From positions 186,001-250,000 of the forward strand of contig NZ_JRAA01000003.1 in assembly GCF_000787395.1 (NCBI RefSeq): a stretch of 64,000 bases of DNA, given 5' to 3'. The stretch comes from Solemya velum gill symbiont (GTDB lineage: Bacteria > Pseudomonadota > Gammaproteobacteria > Chromatiales > Chromatiaceae). Every line of letters begins with the position of its first letter. Position 1 is the stretch's first letter. Shown one piece after another: positions 28,368 through 37,068 of the stretch. The notes beneath the pieces are model-generated. The model ran no database searches. It saw only the letters and a program-made list of their open reading frames with translations, and was not told where the DNA came from. Position numbers and translations under genes: made by a program.

Positions 28368-29294
28368 TCACGAGCGCTGTCCGATAGCGGATAGTGCCTG
28401 TATCCCCGCGGAAGCAAAATGCCGAATCAAATTGCTGAGAACTTCGCGTGATTCCCCATACCGGGAAACTGTATATTTTTGTGCCTTGTTGGCTGCAGCT
28501 ATGCCGGCACAAGCATCGGTAATTTGCAGTGACCTTCCACTTTCCATAAGGCGTGCAATGGCGGTCATTTCCGCATGTGTCAGATCCGGGAAGAATAGCC
28601 CCAGGAGTTTGATTCGATATTGCAGCTTGTCAGAGTGGAGTCTGCGCAGGTTTGTATTGGTTTCTGCCGTGATGTTGGTGTCATGGCGCCTGTATGTGAG
28701 CAGATGCTGTTTCAATAGATGAAACTTTGCACCTGCAGCCATCGCTTCGATCCAGAGGCCATGATCGCTGTCGGTGCGGGACAGGGGGTATTGAATGGAG
28801 TTCATTCTGAGAAAGCCGGTACGCATCATGGTCGTGGGATGAATCATCGAAGAGCCGTCCATCGCAAGCAGGCGTGACTTGATCACGGCATCCTCCTGCG
28901 GATGATTCATTCTGCCCTCTTCCCCGGCTACGATTTTGACGGCATCTGTACCAAGAATATGTACATCCGGATGCGCCTCCATGAATGAGACCTGTGCCGT
29001 AAGGCGGCCTGGAAATGCGATGTCATCCGAATCCATCACCGCGATGTAATCGCCGGTGGCACAATTCATTCCGATATTACGTGAGATGGATACGCCGCTG
29101 TTTACAGGGAGCTCTACGACTCGCAGGCGAGGATCATTGTAGTTTGCGAGTATCGCGGCGGTGGAGTCGGTTGAACCATCGTTGACTATGATGAATTCGA
29201 AATTGCCGTAATCCTGTTTCAGAATTGAATCAATCGCCTCACTCACCATTGACTGGCGATTGTAGACTGGCATGACAACAGAGACTTTTGACAT
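28368..29294 (-). CDS. GT2 family glycosyltransferase
   Basis: A 308-aa GT-A fold enzyme: VSVVMPVYNRQ at the start, NDGSTD near residue 38, and the DxD-type metal motif MDSDD near residue 92, with a C-terminal helical region. It uses a nucleotide sugar, and the acceptor is unknown. It stops 19 bases before the DUF2264 start and is 41 bases from the GT4 gene upstream. Confidence 0.92.
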   Translation of the reverse strand: MSKVSVVMPVYNRQSMVSEAIDSILKQDYGNFEFIIVNDGSTDSTAAILANYNDPRLRVVELPVNSGVSISRNIGMNCATGDYIAVMDSDDIAFPGRLTAQVSFMEAHPDVHILGTDAVKIVAGEEGRMNHPQEDAVIKSRLLAMDGSSMIHPTTMMRTGFLRMNSIQYPLSRTDSDHGLWIEAMAAGAKFHLLKQHLLTYRRHDTNITAETNTNLRRLHSDKLQYRIKLLGLFFPDLTHAEMTAIARLMESGRSLQITDACAGIAAANKAQKYTVSRYGESREVLSNLIRHFASAGIQALSAIGQRS

Positions 29295-29335
29295 AATTAT
29301 CCGGGATATTATGAGTGTTTCATCTATTCTAGCTG

Positions 29336-30652
29336 TTAAGCCGGGTCTGATGTCTGCTGATGAGACTCCGGTACATCAGCAAGACCGTGTCGGTGCGTTG
29401 ATTTCAGATTCTCAACAAGATCTGCATCCCCTGCTTTCTGCTCGAGCAGTGGTTGCAGGGCCGCTTCGAATCTTGCTGTACTTGCCTCGAGGCTGTGCAG
29501 GCGTTTTCCTACTGCATACGCCTTTTTGACCTCTTCCTGGTAAAGCTGTTCATTATCAAACATGCTGGTAATCCAGTCGGCAGCTTCATCGAGCTTCTCT
29601 TTTCTAGGCAGACGCGTGTAAGGTTTCTCATGCATCAGGTCATGCAGGTGAAGTTGATAGCCTGCGTCATCAATCATCTCGGGCATACCACCACGGTCGG
29701 TAATCAGCGCAGGGATACCGTTGAGCATCGCTTCGGCAAGAATGCGTCCTGAACTTTCCCACCACAGGCTGGGTGCCAGTAGCAGCCTGGCGCGGCCATA
29801 GACGGGACGCATGTCGGTCGTGTGAGATGTAATGACGATGTTGTCCAGGCTCTTGCGATCCTGGCCAAGCTCCTTTAAAACGGCATCGAATATGAGTTGC
29901 CAGTTACCGCGAGACTCCACCACTTCGAAAATGATGTCCGGTCGACTCTTTTCGAGCAGCAGTGCAAGCATTATGACGATGCTGACACCCTTGGCCCACG
30001 AGGGATTGATGAACAAGACATGCTTGCGTTCGTGTTGTGTCGCAATCACGGGTTCAGGATCGATAAATGCACCTATCGGTGTGACGGGAATACCGCTGCG
30101 CTCAAGGTACATGTCAGCTGTCGCCCGGCTGTCCGTCAGTATCAGGTCGATATCCCGATTCCAGCGTGTACCATGGTAATTGCCATTGGCAAGATAGAAG
30201 GCCACCGGGATGCCTCGTGCGCGTGCCTCATCCGCAATATCCCAGTCGCTGATCATGCCGCCATATAAGTAGACCAGGTCAGGCTTGAATTCGTGCAGTG
30301 CAGTGGTATACCGGGAAATCCACTTGAAGGTCTCATCAGTGCCAAGTTGGCCCCGTACGATCGAGCGGGTGATCAGCAATGTATGCTTGAGATCTCCGTC
30401 ACTAATGGTGGTAAATTTACCCTGGTTGTCCTTGTTGAAGACGCCGTGTTTTGCAAGCTTGCTTTTGCCCTTGTCTGCATCGAAAACAGTCGCGCCGAGA
30501 ATGGCTATTTCATACCCGCGTTTTGCCAACTGAATTAACATTTCACGTACGGCCATGGAGGCCCCGCTCGAACTGTCCATCAGGCAATAGAAATTTGCCC
30601 AAAGAATTCTCGGTTTACGTGTTGGAGTTTTTTCATCTGTTGATGTATTCAT
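29336..30652 (-). CDS. GT4 family glycosyltransferase
   Basis: A GT-B fold transferase, 438 aa from the ATG at 30652 (an ATG at 30673 would add 7 residues). The C-terminal half has the family pattern of donor binding: FINPSWAKGVSI, then APSLWWESSGRILAEAMLNGIPALIT with the catalytic-type E..G...AEA spacing. It is the first gene of a leftward cassette with GT2, DUF2264 and GT11. Such clusters decorate lipopolysaccharide, capsule or glycoproteins. Its spacer to the divergent TPR gene is 150 bases. Confidence 0.9.
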   Translation of the reverse strand: MNTSTDEKTPTRKPRILWANFYCLMDSSSGASMAVREMLIQLAKRGYEIAILGATVFDADKGKSKLAKHGVFNKDNQGKFTTISDGDLKHTLLITRSIVRGQLGTDETFKWISRYTTALHEFKPDLVYLYGGMISDWDIADEARARGIPVAFYLANGNYHGTRWNRDIDLILTDSRATADMYLERSGIPVTPIGAFIDPEPVIATQHERKHVLFINPSWAKGVSIVIMLALLLEKSRPDIIFEVVESRGNWQLIFDAVLKELGQDRKSLDNIVITSHTTDMRPVYGRARLLLAPSLWWESSGRILAEAMLNGIPALITDRGGMPEMIDDAGYQLHLHDLMHEKPYTRLPRKEKLDEAADWITSMFDNEQLYQEEVKKAYAVGKRLHSLEASTARFEAALQPLLEQKAGDADLVENLKSTHRHGLADVPESHQQTSDPA

Positions 30653-30802
30653 CAATCTCACCGGTTTTGGCATTCGGGCATCATTTTATGCTTCGGATTC
30701 TATCAAACACGGGTGATATAATCCTGTTATTCAGCCTGACGGGTGGCCTGCACGGGATTCACCCTGTGCAGAATTCAAGAGAGGCTTCTCCAGGAGAATT
30801 TG

Positions 30803-31999
30803 ATGACGATGACCAGAATGATCGTGGCCGCTATGTTGCTGGTTGCATCTGTTGCAGTCCATGCACAGCAGGGTAAGTGGCAGCAACTCAACAAGGTGGT
30901 CACCACGCTCTACAGCCAGGGCAATTACCCGAAGGCCCTGTCAGTTGCCAAAACAGCCTTGTCTGTTGCTAAAGATGAACTGGGAAAGAAGCATCCTGCT
31001 GTCGCCAGTGCTCATACCAATATCGGTCTTATACACAAATCCCTTGGCCAATACAGTGAGTCGGAAGCTGCCTTCAAGCGTGCCTTGTCACTACGTAAGC
31101 AGTTGTATGATGAAAACAGGGACGTAGCTAACAGCCTCGCTAATCTATCGAGTCTCTACCGCACCATGGGGCGTTACAAGCGTGCAGAGAAGTTTGGCAA
31201 GCGTTCTCTCAAAATGAGAGAGAAGCTATTCGGTCCTGATAACCCTTCGGTGGCGATTGCCCTGGACAGTCTCGCAGCGCTCTACAATGAACAGAGCCGA
31301 TTTAAAAAGGCGGAGCCGCTCTCTCTGCGAGCGCTTCAGATCTATCGGAAGGCGTATGGACCTGAACACGCAGAAGTCGCCAGTAGTATGAATAGCCTTG
31401 CGGTTGCCTACGAGGCCCAGGGATTGCACGATCAGGCTGAGCCCATGTTCAGACGCGCGCTTGATATCCGTCAGAAAGTGCTTGGTAAAAATCATCTCTC
31501 AGTTGCCGCGAGTCAGAGCAACCTGGCCTTCTTCTATTTCAGCCAGGAACGTTACGATATGGCTGAACCGCTGTTCCGAAAAGCGTTGCAGACCAGAAAA
31601 AAAGCACTTGGCAGGAATCACCCGGATGTAGCGACAGCTATGAGTAACCTGGCTTCTGTCTATCGTAAACAAGGCAAATATCGCAAGGCGGAGTCGCAAT
31701 ATAAAAGTGCACTGAGAATTCAGGAAAAGAAGCTCGGTAAGTCACACCCCTCGGTTGCCATAACACTGCATAACCTCGGCGTTCTCTATGTCGACCAGGG
31801 CAAGCATAAACGGGCGGAACCACTTTTCGAACGCTCACTGGCTATTTTCGAATCATCATTCGGACCCCAACATGACGAGATTACCTCAACGCTGGAAGGG
31901 ATGGCTGATCTTTACCGTGAGATGGGCAAAGAGAAAGCCGCGCAAGAGGTTGAATTGCGGGTGTCGAGAATTCTTGAGGAGAGGAAAGCCAAGAATTGA
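30803..31999 (+). CDS. Secreted TPR-repeat protein (kinesin-light-chain type)
   Basis: A 398-aa protein from the ATG at 30803, which is preceded by AGGAG; a longer frame to 30743 lacks a signal. Residues 1-22 form a signal peptide ending VHAQ. About eight to nine 42-residue TPR_12/TPR_10-type units follow, with the recurrent pattern HP(D/S)VAxxxxNLAxxYxxQGxYxxAExxxxxALxI. It is a probable periplasmic protein-interaction scaffold with no enzymatic motif. It is divergent from the glycosyltransferase cassette. Confidence 0.88.
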   Translation: MTMTRMIVAAMLLVASVAVHAQQGKWQQLNKVVTTLYSQGNYPKALSVAKTALSVAKDELGKKHPAVASAHTNIGLIHKSLGQYSESEAAFKRALSLRKQLYDENRDVANSLANLSSLYRTMGRYKRAEKFGKRSLKMREKLFGPDNPSVAIALDSLAALYNEQSRFKKAEPLSLRALQIYRKAYGPEHAEVASSMNSLAVAYEAQGLHDQAEPMFRRALDIRQKVLGKNHLSVAASQSNLAFFYFSQERYDMAEPLFRKALQTRKKALGRNHPDVATAMSNLASVYRKQGKYRKAESQYKSALRIQEKKLGKSHPSVAITLHNLGVLYVDQGKHKRAEPLFERSLAIFESSFGPQHDEITSTLEGMADLYREMGKEKAAQEVELRVSRILEERKAKN

Positions 32000-32081
32000 T
32001 TCGATGAGTTCACTATTTTTCGGCCATCCATGGCGGTCACGGAACTTGGTGGAGTCCCTGGTGCTGTAAATTATGTATATT

Positions 32082-32106
32082 CAGATCCCCGCATTCGCGG
32101 GATGAT
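32082..32106. repeat. Short palindrome between convergent genes
   Basis: CCCCGC-ATT-CGCGGG-type palindrome (cagatccccgcattcgcgggatg) of the class seen as small dispersed intergenic repeats in gammaproteobacteria. It may also end transcription from the TPR gene, though the following T-run is absent. Confidence 0.4.
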
Positions 32107-32119
32107 GAGTAAAAAAAGA

Positions 32120-32491
32120 TTATGGTAGTTTTACGCTCATTGTTACGCCGCCGTCAGCATGAACTGAATCATAGCCACGAATGGTGACCGAACGGACACC
32201 TTCCGGAATCGCGACGCCTGCCAGGCTACGGGTAAATGGCTGCTCATTCTCATGCGGATGGTGCAGTACCCTGGTGCCCAGAACATTGCCGTCACTATCG
32301 ATAACATCCCACTTGTTTGCATAATGATCCCAGCCTGTATCCCCGTGCAGCAGGCTGACATGGAAAGTGTATAAGCCGCCTGGTGTCTTGTAGACGTTTA
32401 CATCAACAACGTCCGCTTCCCCGGCCTCGGTTGCAGTCATCATCATGATCAGAATGATCGCAGTCGCAATGGGTTTATGTAAGAAACGCAT
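32120..32491 (-). CDS. Small secreted protein, unknown
   Basis: A 123-aa protein from the ATG at 32491, with GGAG 10 bases upstream. A signal peptide (residues 1-23, ending TEAGEA) precedes a compact beta-rich domain with HVSLLHGDTGWDHYANKWDV, HHPHENEQPFTR and VTIRGYDSVHADGG. The many histidines and aspartates could bind a metal, but no known family is recognised with certainty. It is a single gene transcribed away from the Nrt operon. Confidence 0.7.
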   Translation of the reverse strand: MRFLHKPIATAIILIMMMTATEAGEADVVDVNVYKTPGGLYTFHVSLLHGDTGWDHYANKWDVIDSDGNVLGTRVLHHPHENEQPFTRSLAGVAIPEGVRSVTIRGYDSVHADGGVTMSVKLP

Positions 32492-32622
32492 CTGCTGCTC
32501 TCCATAAGAATTGATTGGCAGTGTCTGCCGAATATACACCAGCACGCACGAGGCGTTGACAGAAATATGACTTGTTCAGGCTAATCACAGGCCAATCGGG
32601 AACGATTACTTATACCTCCAGT

Positions 32623-32645
32623 GGGTGCACAATTTGTGTGCGCCC
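32623..32645. promoter_or_regulatory. NtrC-like enhancer site
   Basis: An inverted repeat with 9-bp arms (GGGTGCACA / TGTGCGCCC, one mismatch, 5-base spacer) includes TGCAC-N7-GTGCG, one base from the NtrC consensus TGCAC-N7-GTGCA. It lies about 120 bases upstream of a sigma-54 promoter, normal enhancer distance. Confidence 0.6.
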
Positions 32646-32739
32646 CAGGTATGGGCAGTGTTTATTCTGGCGCGGCGCACCATCCTCAAGTCATTGTCAA
32701 CTCCAGCAGAAAGCCTTGTATAGCGGTTAATTTCCATGT

Positions 32740-32755
32740 TGGCACGCTACATGCA
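32740..32755 (+). promoter_or_regulatory. Sigma-54 promoter of the Nrt-type ABC operon
   Basis: TGGCAC-N5-ATGCA, with GG at 32741-32742 and GC at 32753-32754 separated by exactly 10 bases, matches the -24/-12 consensus (TGGCAC-N5-TTGCW) except for one T. The start would be near 32765, leaving a 39-base leader before the ATG at 32804. Confidence 0.75.
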
Positions 32756-32803
32756 TTAGAGATCTCTAACAGAGTTTATTTTCACAATATTGGAGATCAG
32801 TAC

Positions 32804-34210
32804 ATGGTTATCAGTAATAAATCCAACCGCAGGCACTTTATTAAGAAGGCAGCACTCGCAGTGGGCTCAGCCCTGTTGCTTGGCGGCAGCCTGCTTCCTG
32901 CCAGTGTTATGGCGGAATTAGGGGAGCCTGAAAAAGAGGAACTGAAATTCGGTTTCATCAAGCTGACGGACATGGCGCCGTTGGCAATCGCCTATGAAAA
33001 AGGGTATTTCGAGGATGAGGGCCTCTATGTCACGCTGGAAGCACAGGCAAACTGGAAAGTCCTGCTCGACGGCGTGATTGACGGGCAACTCGATGGTGCG
33101 CACATGCTCGCCGGTCAACCCCTTGCTGCCACAATCGGCTTTGGCACCAAGGCACACATTGTCACGCCACTATCGATGGATCTGAACGGTAACGGCATCA
33201 CGGTCTCAAACGAGATCTGGGAAAAGATGAAGGCGCATGTTCCGATGGGAGAGGACGGCAAGCCTGTCCATCCGATCAAGGCGGATTACCTCAAGCCTGT
33301 TGTCGAGGAGTACAAAAAGGAAGGCAAGCCATTCAACATGGGTATGGTTTTTCCTGTTTCGACGCATAACTACGAACTGCGTTACTGGCTGGCGGCTGGT
33401 GGTATTCACCCCGGTTACTATGCACCTGCAAAAGGCGACATCACCGGTCAGATCGATGCGGATGCACTGCTATCGGTCACTCCACCTCCACAGATGCCTG
33501 CAACACTCGAAGCAGGAACCATCTACGGATATTGTGTTGGAGAGCCCTGGAACCAGCAGGCTGTCTTCAAGGGTATCGGCGTTCCTGTCATCACCGACTA
33601 CGAAATCTGGAAAGACAATCCTGAAAAAGTTTTCGGTATGACAAAAGAGTTTACCGAGACATACCCGAACACCACTGTTCGTGTAGTCAAGGCGATGCTG
33701 CGTGCAGCCAAGTGGCTTGATGAGAACGACAATGCCAATCGTATGGAGGCTGTGAAGATCCTTTCCAAATCTCAATATGTTGGTGCGGATGCAGATGTTA
33801 TCGCGAACTCAATGACCGGCACATTCGAGTATGAGAAGGGCGACAAGCGTGAAGTGCCTGACTTCAATGTCTTCTTCCGCTACTTCGCAACATATCCGTA
33901 CTACTCTGATGCTGTCTGGTATCTCAGCCAGATGCGTCGCTGGGGACAGATTGCCGAGCCAAAGAGCGACGACTGGTACATGGAGACTGCGAAGAGTGTT
34001 TACCGTCCAGACATCTACCAGAAAGCGGCTGAAGCGCTGATCGAAGAAGGCACTCTGTCTGCAGACGAGTTCCCCGACTTTGCTACTGAAACCGGTTTTC
34101 GTGCTCCACAGAGTGAATTCATCGACGAGGTGACATTCGACGGAACCAAGCCGAATGAATACCTGGAGAAATTCAGCATTGGCCTGAAGGGCGAAGAAGT
34201 CATCAAGTAA
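32804..34210 (+). CDS. nrtA: ABC substrate-binding protein, NrtA/CmpA type
   Basis: A 468-aa periplasmic or lipid-linked binding protein for nitrate/nitrite (or bicarbonate) uptake. I choose the ATG at 32804 with GGAG upstream; the frame is open earlier but that part carries the promoter. The N-terminus has a twin-arginine-like [15 protein letters not shown] signal ending VMA. The domain begins [23 protein letters not shown], characteristic of NrtA/CmpA/SsuA-type binders, and includes [10 protein letters not shown]. The upstream sigma-54/NtrC arrangement supports nitrogen rather than carbon uptake. Confidence 0.88.
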   Translation: MVISNKSNRRHFIKKAALAVGSALLLGGSLLPASVMAELGEPEKEELKFGFIKLTDMAPLAIAYEKGYFEDEGLYVTLEAQANWKVLLDGVIDGQLDGAHMLAGQPLAATIGFGTKAHIVTPLSMDLNGNGITVSNEIWEKMKAHVPMGEDGKPVHPIKADYLKPVVEEYKKEGKPFNMGMVFPVSTHNYELRYWLAAGGIHPGYYAPAKGDITGQIDADALLSVTPPPQMPATLEAGTIYGYCVGEPWNQQAVFKGIGVPVITDYEIWKDNPEKVFGMTKEFTETYPNTTVRVVKAMLRAAKWLDENDNANRMEAVKILSKSQYVGADADVIANSMTGTFEYEKGDKREVPDFNVFFRYFATYPYYSDAVWYLSQMRRWGQIAEPKSDDWYMETAKSVYRPDIYQKAAEALIEEGTLSADEFPDFATETGFRAPQSEFIDEVTFDGTKPNEYLEKFSIGLKGEEVIK

Positions 34211-34276
34211 AAGGAAATCCATGCTCCATGGATGGAGCAGTCACACAACAGTTTAAAAGAGATTAACGGGGCTACA

Positions 34277-35281
34277 ATGAAACTCCTGAAATTAACAACC
34301 GGCTGGCTGGAACCTGTCATCAAGCTGCTCAAGGGCGAAAACCCGAAACAGCAGCTGACGATTATTGGCCGCAGCCTGATTGTGCCGCTGATAGGTATCG
34401 CCGTGTTCCTGGCGATCTGGCAAGGCACAGCACCACGAATCGTTACCTCGCTGGGTGCTTTTCCCGGTCCTGTGCAGGTTTGGGAGCAATCCGTCAACCT
34501 CGTTGCAGAACATAACGAAGAGCGGGAAAAAGCCGAGGCATTCTACGAGCGTCAGCGACTGCGTAACGAAAAGAAGCTGGCCAAAAACCCGGATGCGAAA
34601 GTCAAGATTCGCTCTTACACTGGCAAGCCGACATTTCTTGACCAGATAGTGACAAGCCTTGTCACGGTAATGACAGGCTTTCTTCTTGCCTCGGCAATCG
34701 CGATACCGGTTGGCATTCTGATTGGTCTGAGTCCGACGCTGTATGGTGCAATCAATCCGCTCATCCAGTTGTTCAAACCGGTCTCTCCGCTTGCATGGCT
34801 GCCCCTGGTGACCATGGTGGTCAGTGCTGTCTATGTCAGCAGTGATCCGATGTTCTCAAAATCATTTATTACTTCAATGCTGACAGTGCTGCTGTGCTGC
34901 CTGTGGCCCACCATGATCAATACTGCTGTCGGCGTCGCCGGTATCAGCAAGGATCTTCTCAATGTCAGCAAGGTGCTGAGCCTTGGCTGGTGGACGCACA
35001 TATTCAAAATCGTACTGCCATCGGCAATACCGATGATGTTTACTGGCCTGCGCCTGTCGCTGGGTATTGCGTGGATGGTTTTGATCGCAGCCGAAATGCT
35101 GGCTCAGAATCCGGGGCTCGGAAAGTTCGTCTGGGATGAATTCCAGAACGGCAGTTCAAATTCACTTGGCCGCATCATGGTCGCCGTACTGGTGATTGGA
35201 TTTATCGGTTTCATTCTTGATCGCATCATGTTGTCGCTGCAGAAAGGCGCTTCATGGGACAAGTCTGCAGTACTGCGCTAA
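34277..35281 (+). CDS. nrtB: ABC permease, NrtB type
   Basis: The membrane subunit of the nitrate-type importer, 334 aa from ATG 34277. After TM1 there is a charged segment of about 45 residues (EEREKAEAFYERQRLRNEKK onward) before the remaining five spans, longer than in cyanobacterial NrtB (about 280 aa). The EAA loop and GLRLSLGIAWMVLIAAEML motif mark the NrtB/SsuC/TauC group. It lies 66 bases after nrtA and 12 before the ATPase gene. Confidence 0.9.
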   Translation: MKLLKLTTGWLEPVIKLLKGENPKQQLTIIGRSLIVPLIGIAVFLAIWQGTAPRIVTSLGAFPGPVQVWEQSVNLVAEHNEEREKAEAFYERQRLRNEKKLAKNPDAKVKIRSYTGKPTFLDQIVTSLVTVMTGFLLASAIAIPVGILIGLSPTLYGAINPLIQLFKPVSPLAWLPLVTMVVSAVYVSSDPMFSKSFITSMLTVLLCCLWPTMINTAVGVAGISKDLLNVSKVLSLGWWTHIFKIVLPSAIPMMFTGLRLSLGIAWMVLIAAEMLAQNPGLGKFVWDEFQNGSSNSLGRIMVAVLVIGFIGFILDRIMLSLQKGASWDKSAVLR

Positions 35282-35293
35282 CAGGAAATTATC

Positions 35294-36163
35294 ATGACTA
35301 TTTCACACCTGGAACTAACCGATGTCTGTATCGATTTCCCGACACCAAACGGTCCCTTTCGTGCTCTTAATCACGTCAATCTGAATGTTGATAAGGGTGA
35401 ATTCATTTCACTTATCGGCCACTCCGGCTGCGGCAAATCAACTGTGCTGAATATTGTTGCCGGTCTTCATCAGGCGACCCAGGGCGGTGTCGTGCTGGAT
35501 GGAAAGGAAGTTGATCAGCCGGGACCGGAACGTGCCGTTGTATTTCAGAACCATTCACTGCTGCCATGGTTGAGCGCTTATGAAAACGTCGAGCTTGCCG
35601 TCAAGCAGGTTTTTAAAAGAAGCAAGACAAAAGCGGAGATGCGGGAATGGATCGAACACAACATGCAACTTGTTCACATGGAACATGCGATGGACAAGCG
35701 CCCTGGTGAAATCTCCGGAGGCATGAAGCAGCGTGTCGGAATCGCACGTGCACTGGCGATGGAACCAAAGGTTCTGTTAATGGATGAGCCTTTCGGTGCG
35801 CTTGATGCACTGACGCGTGCGCATCTGCAGGACTCCCTCATGGAGATTCATGCGGATCTTGGTAACACGGTCATTATGATTACGCATGATGTCGATGAGG
35901 CAGTACTGCTGTCAGATCGGATCGTCATGATGACCAACGGACCTGCTGCGACCATTGGCGATATCCTGAAGATTGAACTGGAGAGGCCGCGTGAACGTGT
36001 CTCCATGTCCGAATCGGAAGAGTACAACCATTACCGCCATGAAGTTCTCAAGTTTCTTTATGAGCGTCAGCGTAATCCTGCAGATGTTGAACCTGAAGTT
36101 GCTGAAGAGAAGCCTGACAAGGGCCCGGAACTGGAACTGGTTGGCAAGGAAGACGCTGCCTGA
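35294..36163 (+). CDS. nrtD: ABC ATPase, NrtD type
   Basis: The cytoplasmic ATPase of the importer, 289 aa: Walker A GHSGCGKST, Q-loop VVFQNHSLLPWL, signature SGGMKQRVGIARAL, Walker B LLMDEPFGALDALTR, H-loop ITHDVDEAVLLSDR. The last 25 residues are acidic (EPEVAEEKPDKGPELELV). Only one ATPase gene is present, so this is the three-gene form without an NrtC fusion. The operon ends here; the channel gene follows 83 bases later. Confidence 0.93.
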   Translation: MTISHLELTDVCIDFPTPNGPFRALNHVNLNVDKGEFISLIGHSGCGKSTVLNIVAGLHQATQGGVVLDGKEVDQPGPERAVVFQNHSLLPWLSAYENVELAVKQVFKRSKTKAEMREWIEHNMQLVHMEHAMDKRPGEISGGMKQRVGIARALAMEPKVLLMDEPFGALDALTRAHLQDSLMEIHADLGNTVIMITHDVDEAVLLSDRIVMMTNGPAATIGDILKIELERPRERVSMSESEEYNHYRHEVLKFLYERQRNPADVEPEVAEEKPDKGPELELVGKEDAA

Positions 36164-36246
36164 TTCTTCGTGGCACTCGACACTATCTCCCAGATGTGCA
36201 ACATTATTCATTGCAGATGAATACTTGCACGTGGGAATAGAAGGGT

Positions 36247-37044
36247 ATGGAATTAAAAAAACGCACCTGGGAGATAGTCGAGTCCGCCAAGCCTGGTGAT
36301 CATGTCAGCAGGGTGTTTGATATCTGCCTCATGGTATTGATTATCACCAATGTGACTATGGTGATATTAGATAGTGTCCCCTCAATTCACAGCAAATACG
36401 GTGATCTGTTTTTCTGGTTCGAGGCATTCTCTGTCGCGATTTTCACAGTTGAGTATATTGCAAGAATCTGGTCGTGCAACGTCAGTGAACGCTATGCAAA
36501 GCCATTTTTCGGCAGGTTGAGATTTGCAGCTCATCCCTTGCCTCTGATCGACTTGATCGCAATCCTTCCGTTTTTCCTTCCACTGCTTGGCGCAGATCTG
36601 CTTATTGTTCGTATATTCCGATTGCTGCGGATACTCCGTATCTTCAAGCTGGTTCGGTATTCGCGTGCTTCTTCACTCATTGGCGGGGTATTCAAGGACA
36701 AGACAGAAGAGTTGGCCCTGTCAACGATCTTGCTGATGTTTATGCTGATTGTATCGGCAGCACTAATGTATCACGCCGAACATGAAGTACAGCCAGAGGT
36801 CTTTTCGAGTATTCCTGCTGCAATCTGGTGGTCGGTTGTAACCTTGACAACAGTCGGTTATGGAGACGTCTACCCACTAACTGCGATGGGGAAGTTTTTT
36901 GGTGGAGTGATCGCAGTTATTGGCATAGGTATTGTTGCCTTGCCAACCGGTATTCTGAGTGCGGGATTTGTCGAGGCAATTAACAAGAGCCACGCTAAAT
37001 CTGCTGAATCAAAATGCCCGCACTGTGGCAAAGACCTGCATTAG
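36247..37044 (+). CDS. Voltage-gated potassium channel family protein
   Basis: A 265-aa inner-membrane ion channel with six spans. The S4-like helix carries regularly spaced arginines (VRIFRLLRILRIFKLVR), and the selectivity filter TTVGYGD is intact in the P-loop before S6. The C-terminus ends in CPHCGKDLH, a single CxxC that may form half of a zinc site. It lies downstream of the ABC operon without a clear intervening terminator and converges on the next gene 24 bases away. Confidence 0.92.
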   Translation: MELKKRTWEIVESAKPGDHVSRVFDICLMVLIITNVTMVILDSVPSIHSKYGDLFFWFEAFSVAIFTVEYIARIWSCNVSERYAKPFFGRLRFAAHPLPLIDLIAILPFFLPLLGADLLIVRIFRLLRILRIFKLVRYSRASSLIGGVFKDKTEELALSTILLMFMLIVSAALMYHAEHEVQPEVFSSIPAAIWWSVVTLTTVGYGDVYPLTAMGKFFGGVIAVIGIGIVALPTGILSAGFVEAINKSHAKSAESKCPHCGKDLH

Positions 37045-37068
37045 CAGTAATGCTTGGCGGCCAACCCC

